A stretch of 64,000 bases of DNA from RUG11198 sp964600615 (GTDB lineage: Bacteria > Bacillota_I > Bacilli_A > RF39 > UBA660). The position numbers and the translations under genes are program-made. Within the stretch, counting starts at the first letter, position 1; every line of letters starts with the position of its first letter. The notes beneath the pieces were generated by a model. That model did no database searches. It worked only from the letters and a program-made list of their open reading frames with translations, and had not been told where the DNA came from. Below are positions 16,631 through 26,694 of the stretch, in pieces. The DNA lies in the NCBI GenBank assembly GCA_964600615.1, contig CAZRJK010000001.1:1-64000 (forward strand), given 5' to 3'.

Positions 16631-16658
16631 CTTATTAACATGATTAAGGAGGAAATAT

Positions 16659-17201
16659 ATGAGTATATATGATAATAAAATAAAAAATAGACAAGATAAA
16701 GATATAGATATGAAAGAATATAAAGGGAAAGTATTAATTATAGTAAATACAGCAACTGGTTGTGGATTTACACCTCAATATGAAGCATTAGAGAAACTAT
16801 ATCAAAAATATCATGATAAAGGCTTAGAAATACTAGATTTTCCATGTGATCAATTCGGACATCAAGCTCCAGGAACAGATGATGAAATACATGCTTTTTG
16901 TACTAGTAAATATAATACAACCTTTGATCAAATGAAAAAGATTGAAGTAAATGGAGAAAATGCTATACCATTATTCAAATATTTAGAAGAAAATTCACCA
17001 AAAGAAATACTAACAGGATTAAAAAATACAATGGCTATGAAAGCCGTAAAGAAAATTAGTACTACTTGCAAAAAAGAAAATGATATTGTCTGGAATTTTA
17101 CTAAATTCCTAATAGACAAAGAAGGAAACTTAGTAGCAAGATATTCTCCAATAGAAGATCCAATGAAAATGGAAGAAAAAATAAAGGAATTATTAAAATA
17201 G
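16659..17201 (+). CDS. gpx: Glutathione peroxidase-family thiol peroxidase
   Basis: A 180-residue protein of normal family length. The peroxidatic residue is Cys35 in TATGCGFTPQY (a Cys, not selenocysteine, form). FPCDQFGHQAPGT supplies the conserved Gln, and IVWNFTKFLID the conserved Trp/Asn. Cys-type bacterial members are reduced by thioredoxin rather than glutathione, which fits the trxB and trxA genes directly downstream. AAGGAGG gives the start; trxB begins 8 bases after the stop. Confidence 0.93.
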   Translation: MSIYDNKIKNRQDKDIDMKEYKGKVLIIVNTATGCGFTPQYEALEKLYQKYHDKGLEILDFPCDQFGHQAPGTDDEIHAFCTSKYNTTFDQMKKIEVNGENAIPLFKYLEENSPKEILTGLKNTMAMKAVKKISTTCKKENDIVWNFTKFLIDKEGNLVARYSPIEDPMKMEEKIKELLK

Positions 17202-17209
17202 GTGATAGA

Positions 17210-18100
17210 ATGTACGATATAATAATAATAGGAGCAGGACCTGCTGGATTAACTGCAGCAATCTATGCTAGAAGAGCAAATAAAAAAGTGTTAGTACTTG
17301 AAGCAAATGCATATGGGGGACAAATATTAAATGCTAACAAAGTAGAAAATTACCCTGGTATTTCTAATATATCAGGATATGATTTAGCTACTAATATGTA
17401 TAATCAAGCTAAAGATTTAGGAGCTGAAATAAAATTTGAAACAGCATTACGTATAGATAAAGATAAAAAAGTAACAACTAATAAAGACACTTATCAAGCT
17501 AAAGCAATCATATTAGCAACTGGTTCGGAAAATAGGAAACTAAATATACCAGAAGAAGACAAATATATTGGCAAAGGAGTCTCTTATTGTGCTACATGCG
17601 ACGGGAATTTCTTTAAAAATAAAGAAGTAGCAGTAGTAGGTGGAGGAAATACAGCTTTAGAAGATACAGTATATTTATCTGATATAGCCAAAAAAGTATA
17701 TCTTATTCACAGAAGAGATTCTTTTAGAGGAGAAGATAAATATCTAACTGAGATAAAGAAAAAAGATAATATTGAATTAATATTAAATTCTAATGTTACT
17801 AAACTAAATGGAAAAGATGTATTACAAAGTATAGAAGTAACAGATAACAATAACAACATAAAGAATATAGATATTTCTGGATTGTTTATTGCAGTAGGCC
17901 AAAGCCCTAAAAACAAAATATTTGCTAACATAATAAAAATAAATGAAGCAGGATACATAGAATCAGAAGATGGTGTACACACCAATGTAGAAGGAATATA
18001 TGTAGCAGGAGATAATAGAGTAAAAACATTAAGACAATTAACAACTGCTGTAAGTGATGGTAGTATAGCAGCAACTACTGCTATAAAAGAAATGAGGTAA
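17210..18100 (+). CDS. trxB: Thioredoxin reductase
   Basis: A 296-residue flavoprotein of the low-molecular-weight type. It has the FAD-binding GAGPAGLTAAIYARRA at the N-terminus, the redox pair C127-A-T-C130 (CATCDGNFF), the NADPH-binding GGGNTALEDTVYL, and a C-terminal FAD motif GIYVAGDNR. It transfers electrons from NADPH to thioredoxin. AGGTG precedes the ATG. The trxA gene follows after four bases, so reductant and carrier are made together with the peroxidase. Confidence 0.96.
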   Translation: MYDIIIIGAGPAGLTAAIYARRANKKVLVLEANAYGGQILNANKVENYPGISNISGYDLATNMYNQAKDLGAEIKFETALRIDKDKKVTTNKDTYQAKAIILATGSENRKLNIPEEDKYIGKGVSYCATCDGNFFKNKEVAVVGGGNTALEDTVYLSDIAKKVYLIHRRDSFRGEDKYLTEIKKKDNIELILNSNVTKLNGKDVLQSIEVTDNNNNIKNIDISGLFIAVGQSPKNKIFANIIKINEAGYIESEDGVHTNVEGIYVAGDNRVKTLRQLTTAVSDGSIAATTAIKEMR

Positions 18101-18104
18101 GATT

Positions 18105-18410
18105 ATGAGTGTTAAAAAAATAGAAGAAAAAGATTTTAAAGAAACAATAAAGAAAGGTAAAGTTATAATAGATTGCTTTGCAGATTGGTGTGGCCCATGT
18201 CGTATGTTATCACCAATAATAGATGAATTAGCAGAAGAATTAAAAGATTATGATTTTTATAAATTAAATGTTGATGAAGCTGAAAATGTATCTAGAGAAT
18301 ATGGAATTATGTCTATACCAACAATATTAATATTTAAGGATGGAAAATTAGTAGATAAATCAATAGGTTTAAGAACTAAAGAAGAATTAAAAGAATTAAT
18401 AAATAAATAA
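18105..18410 (+). CDS. trxA: Thioredoxin
   Basis: A 101-residue classic thioredoxin with the active site W28-C-G-P-C32 (DWCGPCRML) and the cis-Pro loop SIPTILIFKDG. It is reduced by TrxB and should feed the Gpx peroxidase encoded two genes upstream. GAGG precedes the ATG. The operon ends in a hairpin that begins in the stop codon. Confidence 0.97.
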   Translation: MSVKKIEEKDFKETIKKGKVIIDCFADWCGPCRMLSPIIDELAEELKDYDFYKLNVDEAENVSREYGIMSIPTILIFKDGKLVDKSIGLRTKEELKELINK

Positions 18411-18430
18411 AACTCTTATGAGTTTTTTTA
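18409..18430 (+). terminator. Terminator after trxA
   Basis: AAAACTC pairs with GAGTTTT around TTAT, followed by T residues. Confidence 0.7.
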
Positions 18431-18444
18431 TAATAAGGAGAACT

Positions 18445-19548
18445 ATGGAAAGACAAAAAATAATAATCAATACTAGTATTAAAGGTATAGTAGTAAATGT
18501 ATTATTAGTATTATTTAAATTAATAGTAGGATTCATTGCAAATTCAATTGCTATAATATTAGATGCTATTAACAATTTAACTGATGCTCTATCTTCAATA
18601 ATAACCATTATTGGAACAAAATTATCAACTAAAGCTCCAGATAAAGAACATCCCTATGGTCATGGAAGAATAGAATACTTTACTTCTATAATAATAGGAG
18701 TAATAATCTTAGTAGCAGGTATATTATCTTTAAAAGAATCATTTACTAATATAATAAACCCTACCAAGCCTAAATATAGCATATACACTATTATAATAAT
18801 AATAACTGCTATAATAGTAAAATTATTACTAGGTAGTTATGTAAAAAATACAGGTAAAAAAATCAATTCAGGAAGCTTAATAGCATCAGGAACAGATGCC
18901 TTATTTGATGCAATCTTATCAACAGGAACCTTAATAGCAATAATATCATACCTATTATTAAAAATAAATATAGAAGGAATAATAGGACTATTAATATCAT
19001 TATTTATTTTAAAATCAAGTATAGAATTATTAAAAGAAACATCTAATGAACTAATAGGTACTAGAGTAAATAGAGAATTAGCAACTAAAATAAAAAACAC
19101 AATAAATAATTATAAAGAAGTAGAAGGAGCCTATGATTTATCATTACATAATTATGGACCACTACAAACAATAGGTTCTGTTCATATCCAAGTAAAAGAT
19201 ACCATGACAGCTAAAGAAATTCATATTTTAACTAAAGAGATAGAAAAGAAAATATATAAAGATTTTGGAATAATACTAACTATAGGTATCTATGCCTCAA
19301 ATACAAGTGATAAAGAAGCTCTAAAAATAAAACAAGATTTAGATAATATAATAAAAAATTATAAAGAAGTATTACAAATACATGGTTTCTACATAGACAG
19401 TAAACATAAACATATAAACTTCGATATAATTATAGATTTTAATACAAAAGATAAAAAAGCAATAAAGAATCTTATAATAAAAGAATTAAAAGAAATTTAT
19501 CCAGATTACAAATATCATGTAATAATAGATAACGATTTTAGTGATTAA
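18445..19548 (+). CDS. Cation diffusion facilitator metal exporter
   Basis: A 367-residue CDF transporter with six membrane helices. The metal-site helix reads DAINNLTDALSSI, the loop HPYGHGRIEYF is the family hallmark, and the matching helix has SGTDALFDAILS. A cytosolic C-terminal domain with two ferredoxin-like units follows from about residue 205, somewhat longer than in ZitB-like members. It probably exports Zn, Mn or Fe with proton antiport. Start chosen at 18445, five bases after AAGGAG. Confidence 0.9.
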   Translation: MERQKIIINTSIKGIVVNVLLVLFKLIVGFIANSIAIILDAINNLTDALSSIITIIGTKLSTKAPDKEHPYGHGRIEYFTSIIIGVIILVAGILSLKESFTNIINPTKPKYSIYTIIIIITAIIVKLLLGSYVKNTGKKINSGSLIASGTDALFDAILSTGTLIAIISYLLLKINIEGIIGLLISLFILKSSIELLKETSNELIGTRVNRELATKIKNTINNYKEVEGAYDLSLHNYGPLQTIGSVHIQVKDTMTAKEIHILTKEIEKKIYKDFGIILTIGIYASNTSDKEALKIKQDLDNIIKNYKEVLQIHGFYIDSKHKHINFDIIIDFNTKDKKAIKNLIIKELKEIYPDYKYHVIIDNDFSD

Positions 19549-19609
19549 AAGTATATAATATATATACTTTTTTTAATTATTATTCTATAATAATTATAAG
19601 GAGTAAAGT

Positions 19610-20485
19610 ATGATATTAAACGTAAGTGGAAGAACAGATATAGTAGCTTTTTATACAGAGTGGTTTATAAATAGATATAAAGAAGGATATGTAGATGTAA
19701 GAAATCCTTACTATAAAAAACAAGTAAGTAGAATCTATTTTAACAATGTAGATCTAATTTTATTTTGCACCAAAAACCCCTTACCAATAATAAAATATCT
19801 AAATCTTATAAATAAACCAATATTATTTCATATTACTCTAACACCTTATAATAAAGATATAGAACCAAACGTCATAGATAAAAAGAAAATAATAAAAGGA
19901 ATAAAAGAAATATCTAACATAATAGGTAAAGATAATATATATATCAGATATGATCCAATATTTATAAATGATAAATATAACCTAGAATATCATATAAAAG
20001 CCTTTAACAAACTATGTACTCACTTAGATGGATATACTAATAAAATAATCATATCTTTTCTAGATGAATATAAAAATGTAAAAAATAATAAAAATATTTT
20101 AAAATATAAAGAATTAACAAAAGAAGATTATAAAGAAATAGGACTAAACTTCTCTAAAATAGCAAAAGAACATAACATGACAGTACAAACCTGTTATGAA
20201 GAAGAAACACTAGTAGAATATGGCTTTATTAAAGGAGAATGCCTGTCACATGAATTAGCCTATAAATTAACCGGTAAAAAATATAAATCATGGAAAGCTA
20301 GAAAATGTAGTTGTGTAGAAATGGTAGATATAGGATATTACAATACTTGTAGCCACCTATGTAAATACTGTTATGCTAATTTTAACGAAAAAGAAATAAA
20401 AAATAACATAAAAAAACATAATAAAAATAGTTCTCTTTTAATAGGAGAACTAGAAAGTGATGACATTATAAAAGAAAGAAGATAA
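19610..20485 (+). CDS. DUF1848 protein, putative Fe-S protein
   Basis: A 291-residue DUF1848 protein. The N-terminus has the typical ILNVSGRTDIVAFYTEWF, followed by FCTKNPLPIIKYL and YIRYDPIF, which suggest a TIM-barrel related to radical-SAM proteins. The C-terminus has a Cys cluster, RKCSCVEMVDIG and CSHLCKYCYAN, that could bind an iron-sulfur cluster. The reaction is unknown. GGAG precedes the ATG; a TATAAT at 19586-19591 may be its -10. The HNH gene begins two bases after the stop. Confidence 0.85.
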   Translation: MILNVSGRTDIVAFYTEWFINRYKEGYVDVRNPYYKKQVSRIYFNNVDLILFCTKNPLPIIKYLNLINKPILFHITLTPYNKDIEPNVIDKKKIIKGIKEISNIIGKDNIYIRYDPIFINDKYNLEYHIKAFNKLCTHLDGYTNKIIISFLDEYKNVKNNKNILKYKELTKEDYKEIGLNFSKIAKEHNMTVQTCYEEETLVEYGFIKGECLSHELAYKLTGKKYKSWKARKCSCVEMVDIGYYNTCSHLCKYCYANFNEKEIKNNIKKHNKNSSLLIGELESDDIIKERR

Positions 20486-20487
20486 CT

Positions 20488-20904
20488 ATGAATGAAGTAA
20501 GAGAAAAAATGCTAAAAAAATTTAACCCAATAGACTTAGATTGGATGAATTATTTAATTGTTGATAATGATTTAACATTCCATCACATAAAAAAAGCGGA
20601 ACTAGGAGGGAAGTGTACCATTAATAATGGAGCATTATTAACTACAAGAGCCCATCAATATCTTCATATGATAGAAAGAATAGATATTGAAATCTATAAT
20701 AGAATAAATAAAGTATTTAAAGAAATAAATGATAATAAACAATCTCCAACTGATATTCAAAGAGAAAAAATAGAATTATTATTATTAGAATTTGAAATCA
20801 AAAATGTCGATAAAATAATAAAAAAGAAAGAAAACTTAGGCAAAAGAAGAACATTAGTAGCCCATCAAAGAAGAATAGATTCTCAAATAGGAAAGAAAGG
20901 ATGA
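20488..20904 (+). CDS. Small HNH-endonuclease-like protein
   Basis: A 138-residue protein with an HNH-type motif: H32-H33 in LTFHHIKKAELGG, Asn46/47 in TINNGALL, and H56/H60 in RAHQYLHMIE. The C-terminal half is charged and helical. Cys pairs that often stabilise HNH domains are missing, so nuclease activity is uncertain. It sits between DUF1848 and an ABC ATPase with spacings of two and four bases. It ends in TGA, evidence that UGA is a stop in this organism. Confidence 0.7.
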   Translation: MNEVREKMLKKFNPIDLDWMNYLIVDNDLTFHHIKKAELGGKCTINNGALLTTRAHQYLHMIERIDIEIYNRINKVFKEINDNKQSPTDIQREKIELLLLEFEIKNVDKIIKKKENLGKRRTLVAHQRRIDSQIGKKG

Positions 20905-20908
20905 TTAT

Positions 20909-21661
20909 ATGTTACAAGTAAAAAATATAAAAAAAGAATTTACTAAAAAAATAAATAAGAAAGAATTAATAAAATTTTACGCTAATGATAATATATCATT
21001 TACTGCTAAAGAAGGAGAAATAGTAGGAATATTAGGACCAAATGGAGCAGGTAAAACTACATTATTAAGAATTATCGCAGGCATTATGAATCCAACATCA
21101 GGCACCATAACCATTGATAATAAAACATATAATGATAATCCTATTAATATCAAAAAGAAAATAGCCTTCTTATCAGGAAATACTAAATTATACAAAGATA
21201 TATCACCCTATGAACTATTAAAAATGTGTGGAGAATATTATGAAGTAGAAAGTAAAGAATTAGATAAAAGAATAGAAGAAATAACTAAAAAATTTGATAT
21301 GGAATCATTCTTACATCAAAAAATAGAAAACCTATCAACAGGACAATATCAAAGAACATCAATCGCAAGATGCTTAGTTCATAATCCTAAATATTATATC
21401 TTAGATGAAGCTACTAGTGGCTTAGATATAATATCAAGCCAAGTAATACTAAACTTTATCAAAGAAGAAAAAGAAAATAACAAATGTATTCTATATTCTA
21501 CTCACTATATGGAAGAAGCAGAAAATATCTGTGATAGAATAATAATGATAAATAAAGGAAAAATAATTGCTACCGGTACGCCTAAAGAAATAAAAAAAGA
21601 AACTAAAACTAATAACCTAAGAGAAAGCTTTTTCTCATTAATAGGAGGTAACAATGAATAA
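20909..21661 (+). CDS. natA: ABC transporter ATP-binding protein, NatA-like
   Basis: A 250-residue ATPase with Walker A GPNGAGKTT, signature LSTGQYQR and Walker B YYILDEATSGLD, followed by the H-loop STHYMEEAENICDR. Length and sequence fit the ABC-2 exporter group such as NatA. It pairs with the permease gene that overlaps its 3' end by 8 bases. Substrate unknown (sodium, peptide or drug in relatives). Confidence 0.9.
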   Translation: MLQVKNIKKEFTKKINKKELIKFYANDNISFTAKEGEIVGILGPNGAGKTTLLRIIAGIMNPTSGTITIDNKTYNDNPINIKKKIAFLSGNTKLYKDISPYELLKMCGEYYEVESKELDKRIEEITKKFDMESFLHQKIENLSTGQYQRTSIARCLVHNPKYYILDEATSGLDIISSQVILNFIKEEKENNKCILYSTHYMEEAENICDRIIMINKGKIIATGTPKEIKKETKTNNLRESFFSLIGGNNE

Positions 21662-22805
21662 AAAAAGTATAATAATAACCATAAAAAAAGAAATAAGATC
21701 ACTATTAAGGGATAGAAAAACCCTAATATCATTATTAGTATTTCCAGTTCTTATACCTATGATTATCTTTCTATATGCCTATATGTATGATAATGAAACA
21801 AAAGAAGAATATTATAATATAGCAGTTAATTATAAATTAAACACTACCGAAAAAAGTATTCTAAAAGAATGCTATCTAACACCAAAATATTATAAAGATT
21901 TAACTACCATGAAAAAACACTATGACAAAAAAGAAATAACAGCCTATATAGATTACAATGAAAAAGAAAAAAAATACACTATATATGTTAACCAAGATTC
22001 AGAAGCAGGAATGCGAGTATCAAGTTCCATTATAGCTTATCTAGATTCTTATAATAATTATTTAGCTAAATTACAATTAACTGGAGAAGACATCGATGTA
22101 GAAAAAATATATAATAACTTCACTTATAAAATAAAAAATCTAGAAGGAGAAAACATAATACTAAAACTAATACTTACCATGGCCTTCACTTATATAATAA
22201 TGTCAATAGTCTTAGCAAGTACCAATATGGCTACTACAGCTACAGCAGTAGAAAAAGAAAATGGCACCCTAGAAACATTATTAACCTTCCCCATAAAACC
22301 AAAAGAACTAGTAACAGGTAAATATCTAGCCTGTGTAATAGCGAGTGTTATAGCCTCATTATTAGGCTTAATACTAACCATAGGAAGTGTCTTTATAGCA
22401 TCTAATTCCTTCAAAGTATTTGAAACAATTAATTATGAAATAAATATCTTAACCATAATAATAGGAATATTTACTTGTATAGCAGCTTCTTTATTTATAT
22501 CAGGACTTGCCATAGCAATAACTTCTTTTGCTAAAACCTATAAAGAAGCTCAATCATCATCGCAGCTATTAAATATCATAACTATAGTACCATTATTTAT
22601 ATCACTAATGGATATAAACATAAGTAATACCTATTATTTAATTCCTATCGCCAATTATATTCAATTATTAATAGATATCTTCTCTAAAGAATTTAATCTC
22701 TTAAATATTTCTATAGTATTATTATCTTCTATCATCTATGTAATAATAGTAATCTACTTTATAGTAAAACAATATAAAGAAGAAAAAGTATTATTTGGTA
22801 ACTAA
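21654..22805 (+). CDS. natB: ABC-2 type permease, NatB-like
   Basis: A 383-residue permease: one N-terminal membrane helix, a long extracytoplasmic loop (about 45-165), then five helices that include the typical EKENGTLETLLTFPIKP coupling segment. It overlaps natA by 8 bases and shares its ribosome-binding region AGGAGG. With natA it forms an exporter. The M13 peptidase gene follows immediately and may process the substrate. Confidence 0.88.
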   Translation: MNKKSIIITIKKEIRSLLRDRKTLISLLVFPVLIPMIIFLYAYMYDNETKEEYYNIAVNYKLNTTEKSILKECYLTPKYYKDLTTMKKHYDKKEITAYIDYNEKEKKYTIYVNQDSEAGMRVSSSIIAYLDSYNNYLAKLQLTGEDIDVEKIYNNFTYKIKNLEGENIILKLILTMAFTYIIMSIVLASTNMATTATAVEKENGTLETLLTFPIKPKELVTGKYLACVIASVIASLLGLILTIGSVFIASNSFKVFETINYEINILTIIIGIFTCIAASLFISGLAIAITSFAKTYKEAQSSSQLLNIITIVPLFISLMDINISNTYYLIPIANYIQLLIDIFSKEFNLLNISIVLLSSIIYVIIVIYFIVKQYKEEKVLFGN

Positions 22806-22806
22806 T

Positions 22807-24732
22807 ATGAAAAAAACAAAATATTTATTATTTGCAATAAGTATTATTATAATAATCTATTTATTTATACCAAATAATGAATTAAAAGATGATTATTATA
22901 ATTATATAAATAAAAACACCATAAAAAAACATAAACTAACAGAAGATAAATATACCTGGAGTATCTTTGAAGATACCCAAAATAAAGTAGATAAAAGAAG
23001 AGATGAAATAATCAAAGAAATAAAAGATAATAACAACTTAACTATCTTATATAACAAATTATCTAACACAGAAGAAAGAAATAAAGAAGGATTATCTTCT
23101 TTAAATAAATACTTAAAACTAATAGATAATACCAATAACATAGAAGAATATATAAATAATGCTATAACAATAGAAAATGATTTAAATATAGACTTAATAA
23201 CTAATATAAAAGTAGCCAAAGATTTTAAAAACACTAATAAAAATATTATTTATTTATATCCCATTACCATGGATTTTGGTGCAAGCGCAGACTTCTATGC
23301 AAATGATGATTACATGGCATATAAAGCCCTAGTAAAACAATATGGTATTAAAATATTAAAACAATATGGCTATGACAAGAAAAAAGCAAGAACTATCTCT
23401 AAAGAAATAACTAATATGTATATAGATATATCTAATAATTCCTATTTATCTAAAGATTTAGAAGATATATCTAAATACTATAATATTATTAATAAAGAAG
23501 AATTACAAAATATTTATACCAATATAGATATTAATAAATACTTAAAAAAGAAAAATATAAATGTAGAATCTTTTAGTATTATAGATAAAAATAATTATCA
23601 AACTATTAATAAATATCTAACTAATAATAACCTATCTCTATTAAAAGAATATACCAAATTAAAAATATTAGAAAATTACGCTATCTATTTAACAGAAGAT
23701 TATAGTAATCTAATCTATGAATTAAATGATAAATTATCTAATACTAAAAATAAAGATACAGATATTGATAGAATAAATGATATTATAGCTAATTACTTTA
23801 GTTATGATATAGATAAACTATATCAAGAAAAATATTTTTCTAAAGAAGAATATAATTATTTAAATAATATGACCAAAGAAATAATATCTTATTATGAAAA
23901 AAATATTGATAATATTAATTGGTTAAGTAAAAATACCAAAGAAAAAGCCAAATTAAAACTAACTAATATTAAAATAAATATTGGTATGCCTGATGACTAT
24001 CCCAAGTATTCTCTAGATTATAATCTAAATAATAATGATAACTTAATAGATAGCATTATCAAAATAGAAAATACCATTAAAGAATATGAATTATCTAAAT
24101 TAAACAATAATACTCAAGATAGAGCCTTATCAGAAACAACCGTAAATGCCTATTATAATCCCCAAGATAATTCTATAAACTTTCCCCTAGCATCCTTATC
24201 TTTATTTAACAAAAAAGACTCATACTATGAAAATTTAGGCTCAATAGGTATGATTATAGCTCATGAAATAACCCATGCCTTTGATGATAATGGAGCAAAA
24301 TTTGATGAAAAAGGCAATATGACTAATTGGTGGACTAAAGAAGACTATGATAACTTTAAGAAAAAGCAACAAGAAGTAATAAAGTATTACAATAAATATG
24401 AAGTAATGAAAGGGTTCTATATTAATGGTAAAAAAACAGTAAATGAAAATATTGCTGATTTAGGAGCAGTATCCTGTATATCAGAAATAGCTAAAAATAA
24501 AAAAGCAACATCCAAAGAAATAAAAGAAATGTATACATCCTTTGCTAAATTATGGGCATCTAATTCTAAAGAAGAATATATCACCATGTTACTATTACAA
24601 GATACCCACTCACCAAATAAATATAGAGTAAATGCAACCCTATCATCAACAGAATTATTTTATAAAACATATAACATAAATTCTCTAAATAAAATGTATA
24701 TATCTAAACAAAATAGAGTAAAAGTATGGTAA
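22807..24732 (+). CDS. M13 family (neprilysin-like) metallopeptidase
   Basis: A 641-residue M13 peptidase, usual length for PepO-like members. A single N-terminal membrane helix (about 5-22) suggests an anchored extracellular enzyme. Zinc site HEITH at 486-490 in IIAHEITHAFDDNGAKFD, and the third ligand in NENIADLGAVSC. AVSETTVNAYYNP-like sequence (ALSETTVNAYYNPQ) is also typical. It cleaves small peptides. The start at 22807 directly follows the natB stop without a good ribosome-binding site, so translation is probably coupled to natB. Confidence 0.92.
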   Translation: MKKTKYLLFAISIIIIIYLFIPNNELKDDYYNYINKNTIKKHKLTEDKYTWSIFEDTQNKVDKRRDEIIKEIKDNNNLTILYNKLSNTEERNKEGLSSLNKYLKLIDNTNNIEEYINNAITIENDLNIDLITNIKVAKDFKNTNKNIIYLYPITMDFGASADFYANDDYMAYKALVKQYGIKILKQYGYDKKKARTISKEITNMYIDISNNSYLSKDLEDISKYYNIINKEELQNIYTNIDINKYLKKKNINVESFSIIDKNNYQTINKYLTNNNLSLLKEYTKLKILENYAIYLTEDYSNLIYELNDKLSNTKNKDTDIDRINDIIANYFSYDIDKLYQEKYFSKEEYNYLNNMTKEIISYYEKNIDNINWLSKNTKEKAKLKLTNIKINIGMPDDYPKYSLDYNLNNNDNLIDSIIKIENTIKEYELSKLNNNTQDRALSETTVNAYYNPQDNSINFPLASLSLFNKKDSYYENLGSIGMIIAHEITHAFDDNGAKFDEKGNMTNWWTKEDYDNFKKKQQEVIKYYNKYEVMKGFYINGKKTVNENIADLGAVSCISEIAKNKKATSKEIKEMYTSFAKLWASNSKEEYITMLLLQDTHSPNKYRVNATLSSTELFYKTYNINSLNKMYISKQNRVKVW

Positions 24733-24759
24733 AACTAGTAAAAATTACTAGTTTTTTAA
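24731..24759 (+). terminator. Terminator after the M13 peptidase gene
   Basis: An 11-bp stem (24731-24741 with 24745-24755), a 3-base loop and a T-rich tail. It starts in the stop codon. Confidence 0.8.
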
Positions 24760-24798
24760 TTTTTTTTTAAAAAAAAGCAGGAGTTTTAATTCTAATGT

Positions 24799-24814
24799 CT
24801 AATAATAATATTAG
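24799..24814 (+). promoter_or_regulatory. Small palindrome before the adhesin gene
   Basis: CTAATA and TATTAG flank ATAA, just before the AGAGGTG ribosome-binding site. It could be an operator or a leader hairpin. Weak evidence. Confidence 0.25.
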
Positions 24815-24825
24815 AGGTGAAAAAA

Positions 24826-26694
24826 ATGAAAAAAGAAAACAACCCAAAAAGAATAAAAAAAATATCTCTAATAATACTATTATTAGTATTATCATTGATA
24901 ACGACTAGTGTGCATGCGGGAACAAATGATTCAGTCCTCATAAGGAACAAACAATACGATGTTTATGCTATTGCTCCCTTAAGTGATAGAACCCATTTAT
25001 ACAATTTAGAAATGTATACCATAAATGATACACCTGCATACTGTATTGAGCTAGGTAAAAGTATAACCAATACAACCTATAATTCTATAGATAATATAGA
25101 AGAACAAAAAAGAATAACCAACTTAACAAATACCCAACTAGAATATATAAAACTAGTATCATTCTTTGGCTATTTATATAAAAATCATACTTCAAGAGAA
25201 TACTATATGGCAACCCAAGAAATAATCTGGGAATATCTAAATAATATTGATATAACCTGGACCAGTGAAGAAAACTTTAATGGGCCTAAAATAAACATAG
25301 ATAGTTATAAAAATGAAATTCTAGATCTAATTAATAATTATAACGGTTCAATAAATATGCCAAATCAAATGAATTTAACAGTAGGAGACACATTAACATA
25401 TACTGATAATGATTTTGTTATATATAAATTAAATTCTGATATAGATTTAGGAAACATAGCAAGTAACACTTTATCTCTAAAATTCCCAGATAATTTTATA
25501 GGTACTACTACCATTAGATTTGAATTAGATAATAATTTAAATGAACCACCAAAAATATATAACAATCAATCTAATTCCCAAATACTATTATCTAGAGGAT
25601 ATATTCCTTCTAAAACAAAAGAAATAACTTTCAACATAAAAGGAAAAACTCTTACTACAAATCTAATAGATAAAGAAACAAGAGATAATATTCCTCAAGG
25701 ACAAGCTACCTTAGAAGGTGCAATATATGAAATATATGATAAAAATAACAATCTAATAACAACTTTTACAACTAATAATACTCTAATAAATACAATAGAA
25801 AATCTCTATAATGAAAAATATTACATAAAACAAATAGAAGCTAGTACAGGATATAAAATTAATAAAAACATTATTGAAGTAGACCTAACTAAAAAAAACA
25901 GAAAGACATTAGAAGAAGAAATAATAAAGAGCAATGTAGAAATAACCAAATCATATCAAGAAAAAGAAGAATTAAAACCAGAAAATGATATTGAATTTAC
26001 TTTCTATTACACAGGACCTACTAATGGCTACTTCGGAAATATAATAACAAAAAATGGTATAGGTAGTATTCTCTTACCATATGGAAAATATATAATGACT
26101 CAAGAAAACACTACTTATGGATATCAAAAAATAGATCCCATAAATATCGATATCCTAACAGAAAATTCTACATCTTTAAAATATAATTTAATAAATAAAC
26201 CTATAACTATAAAATTAAATATAATAACTAAAGATAAAGATACTAACAATAATATCAAAGAAAAAAATATTAAATATAAAATAAAAGATATAAATAATAA
26301 TTATTTAACTTATAACAATGAAGATACTTTCTCTACGAATGAATCTGGTGAAGTCCTATTACCTATGGATATACCCTATGGAACATATATAATAGAACAA
26401 GTATCTAATCCTACTAACTATCTAGAAAATAATGAAGAAATAACCATAAAAATAGATGAAAATAATGACAATCAAATAATAAATATTGATTATTTTAATA
26501 CAAAAAAAGAAGAACAAATAATCTTAACACCTACTAATACTACTAAAATATCTATTCCTAATACCTTAAGTAATAAAAAATATAAAATATCCTTAATTAA
26601 TATCTTAATCTTAATAGGAGTGATTATTTATAAAAAAATTAATAAACATAATCATAATATTATTAATAATAATACATCCCTTAAAACAAAATAA
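24826..26694 (+). CDS. Thioester-domain surface adhesin with Cna-B-like repeats
   Basis: A 622-residue surface protein: signal peptide (about 11-31), then a thioester domain in which Cys73 (AYCIELG) and Gln131 (ATQEIIW) are the hallmark pair that forms an internal thioester able to bond covalently to host proteins. Prealbumin-like Cna-B/SpaA domains follow (AIYEIYDKNNNLITTF, YYIKQIEASTGY and later copies). The C-terminus has SIPNTLSNK, a hydrophobic stretch and a basic tail, which resembles a sortase sorting signal with a variant xPxTL motif. A sortase gene overlaps its 3' end. The start at 24826 follows AGAGGTG. Confidence 0.82.
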   Translation: MKKENNPKRIKKISLIILLLVLSLITTSVHAGTNDSVLIRNKQYDVYAIAPLSDRTHLYNLEMYTINDTPAYCIELGKSITNTTYNSIDNIEEQKRITNLTNTQLEYIKLVSFFGYLYKNHTSREYYMATQEIIWEYLNNIDITWTSEENFNGPKINIDSYKNEILDLINNYNGSINMPNQMNLTVGDTLTYTDNDFVIYKLNSDIDLGNIASNTLSLKFPDNFIGTTTIRFELDNNLNEPPKIYNNQSNSQILLSRGYIPSKTKEITFNIKGKTLTTNLIDKETRDNIPQGQATLEGAIYEIYDKNNNLITTFTTNNTLINTIENLYNEKYYIKQIEASTGYKINKNIIEVDLTKKNRKTLEEEIIKSNVEITKSYQEKEELKPENDIEFTFYYTGPTNGYFGNIITKNGIGSILLPYGKYIMTQENTTYGYQKIDPINIDILTENSTSLKYNLINKPITIKLNIITKDKDTNNNIKEKNIKYKIKDINNNYLTYNNEDTFSTNESGEVLLPMDIPYGTYIIEQVSNPTNYLENNEEITIKIDENNDNQIINIDYFNTKKEEQIILTPTNTTKISIPNTLSNKKYKISLINILILIGVIIYKKINKHNHNIINNNTSLKTK

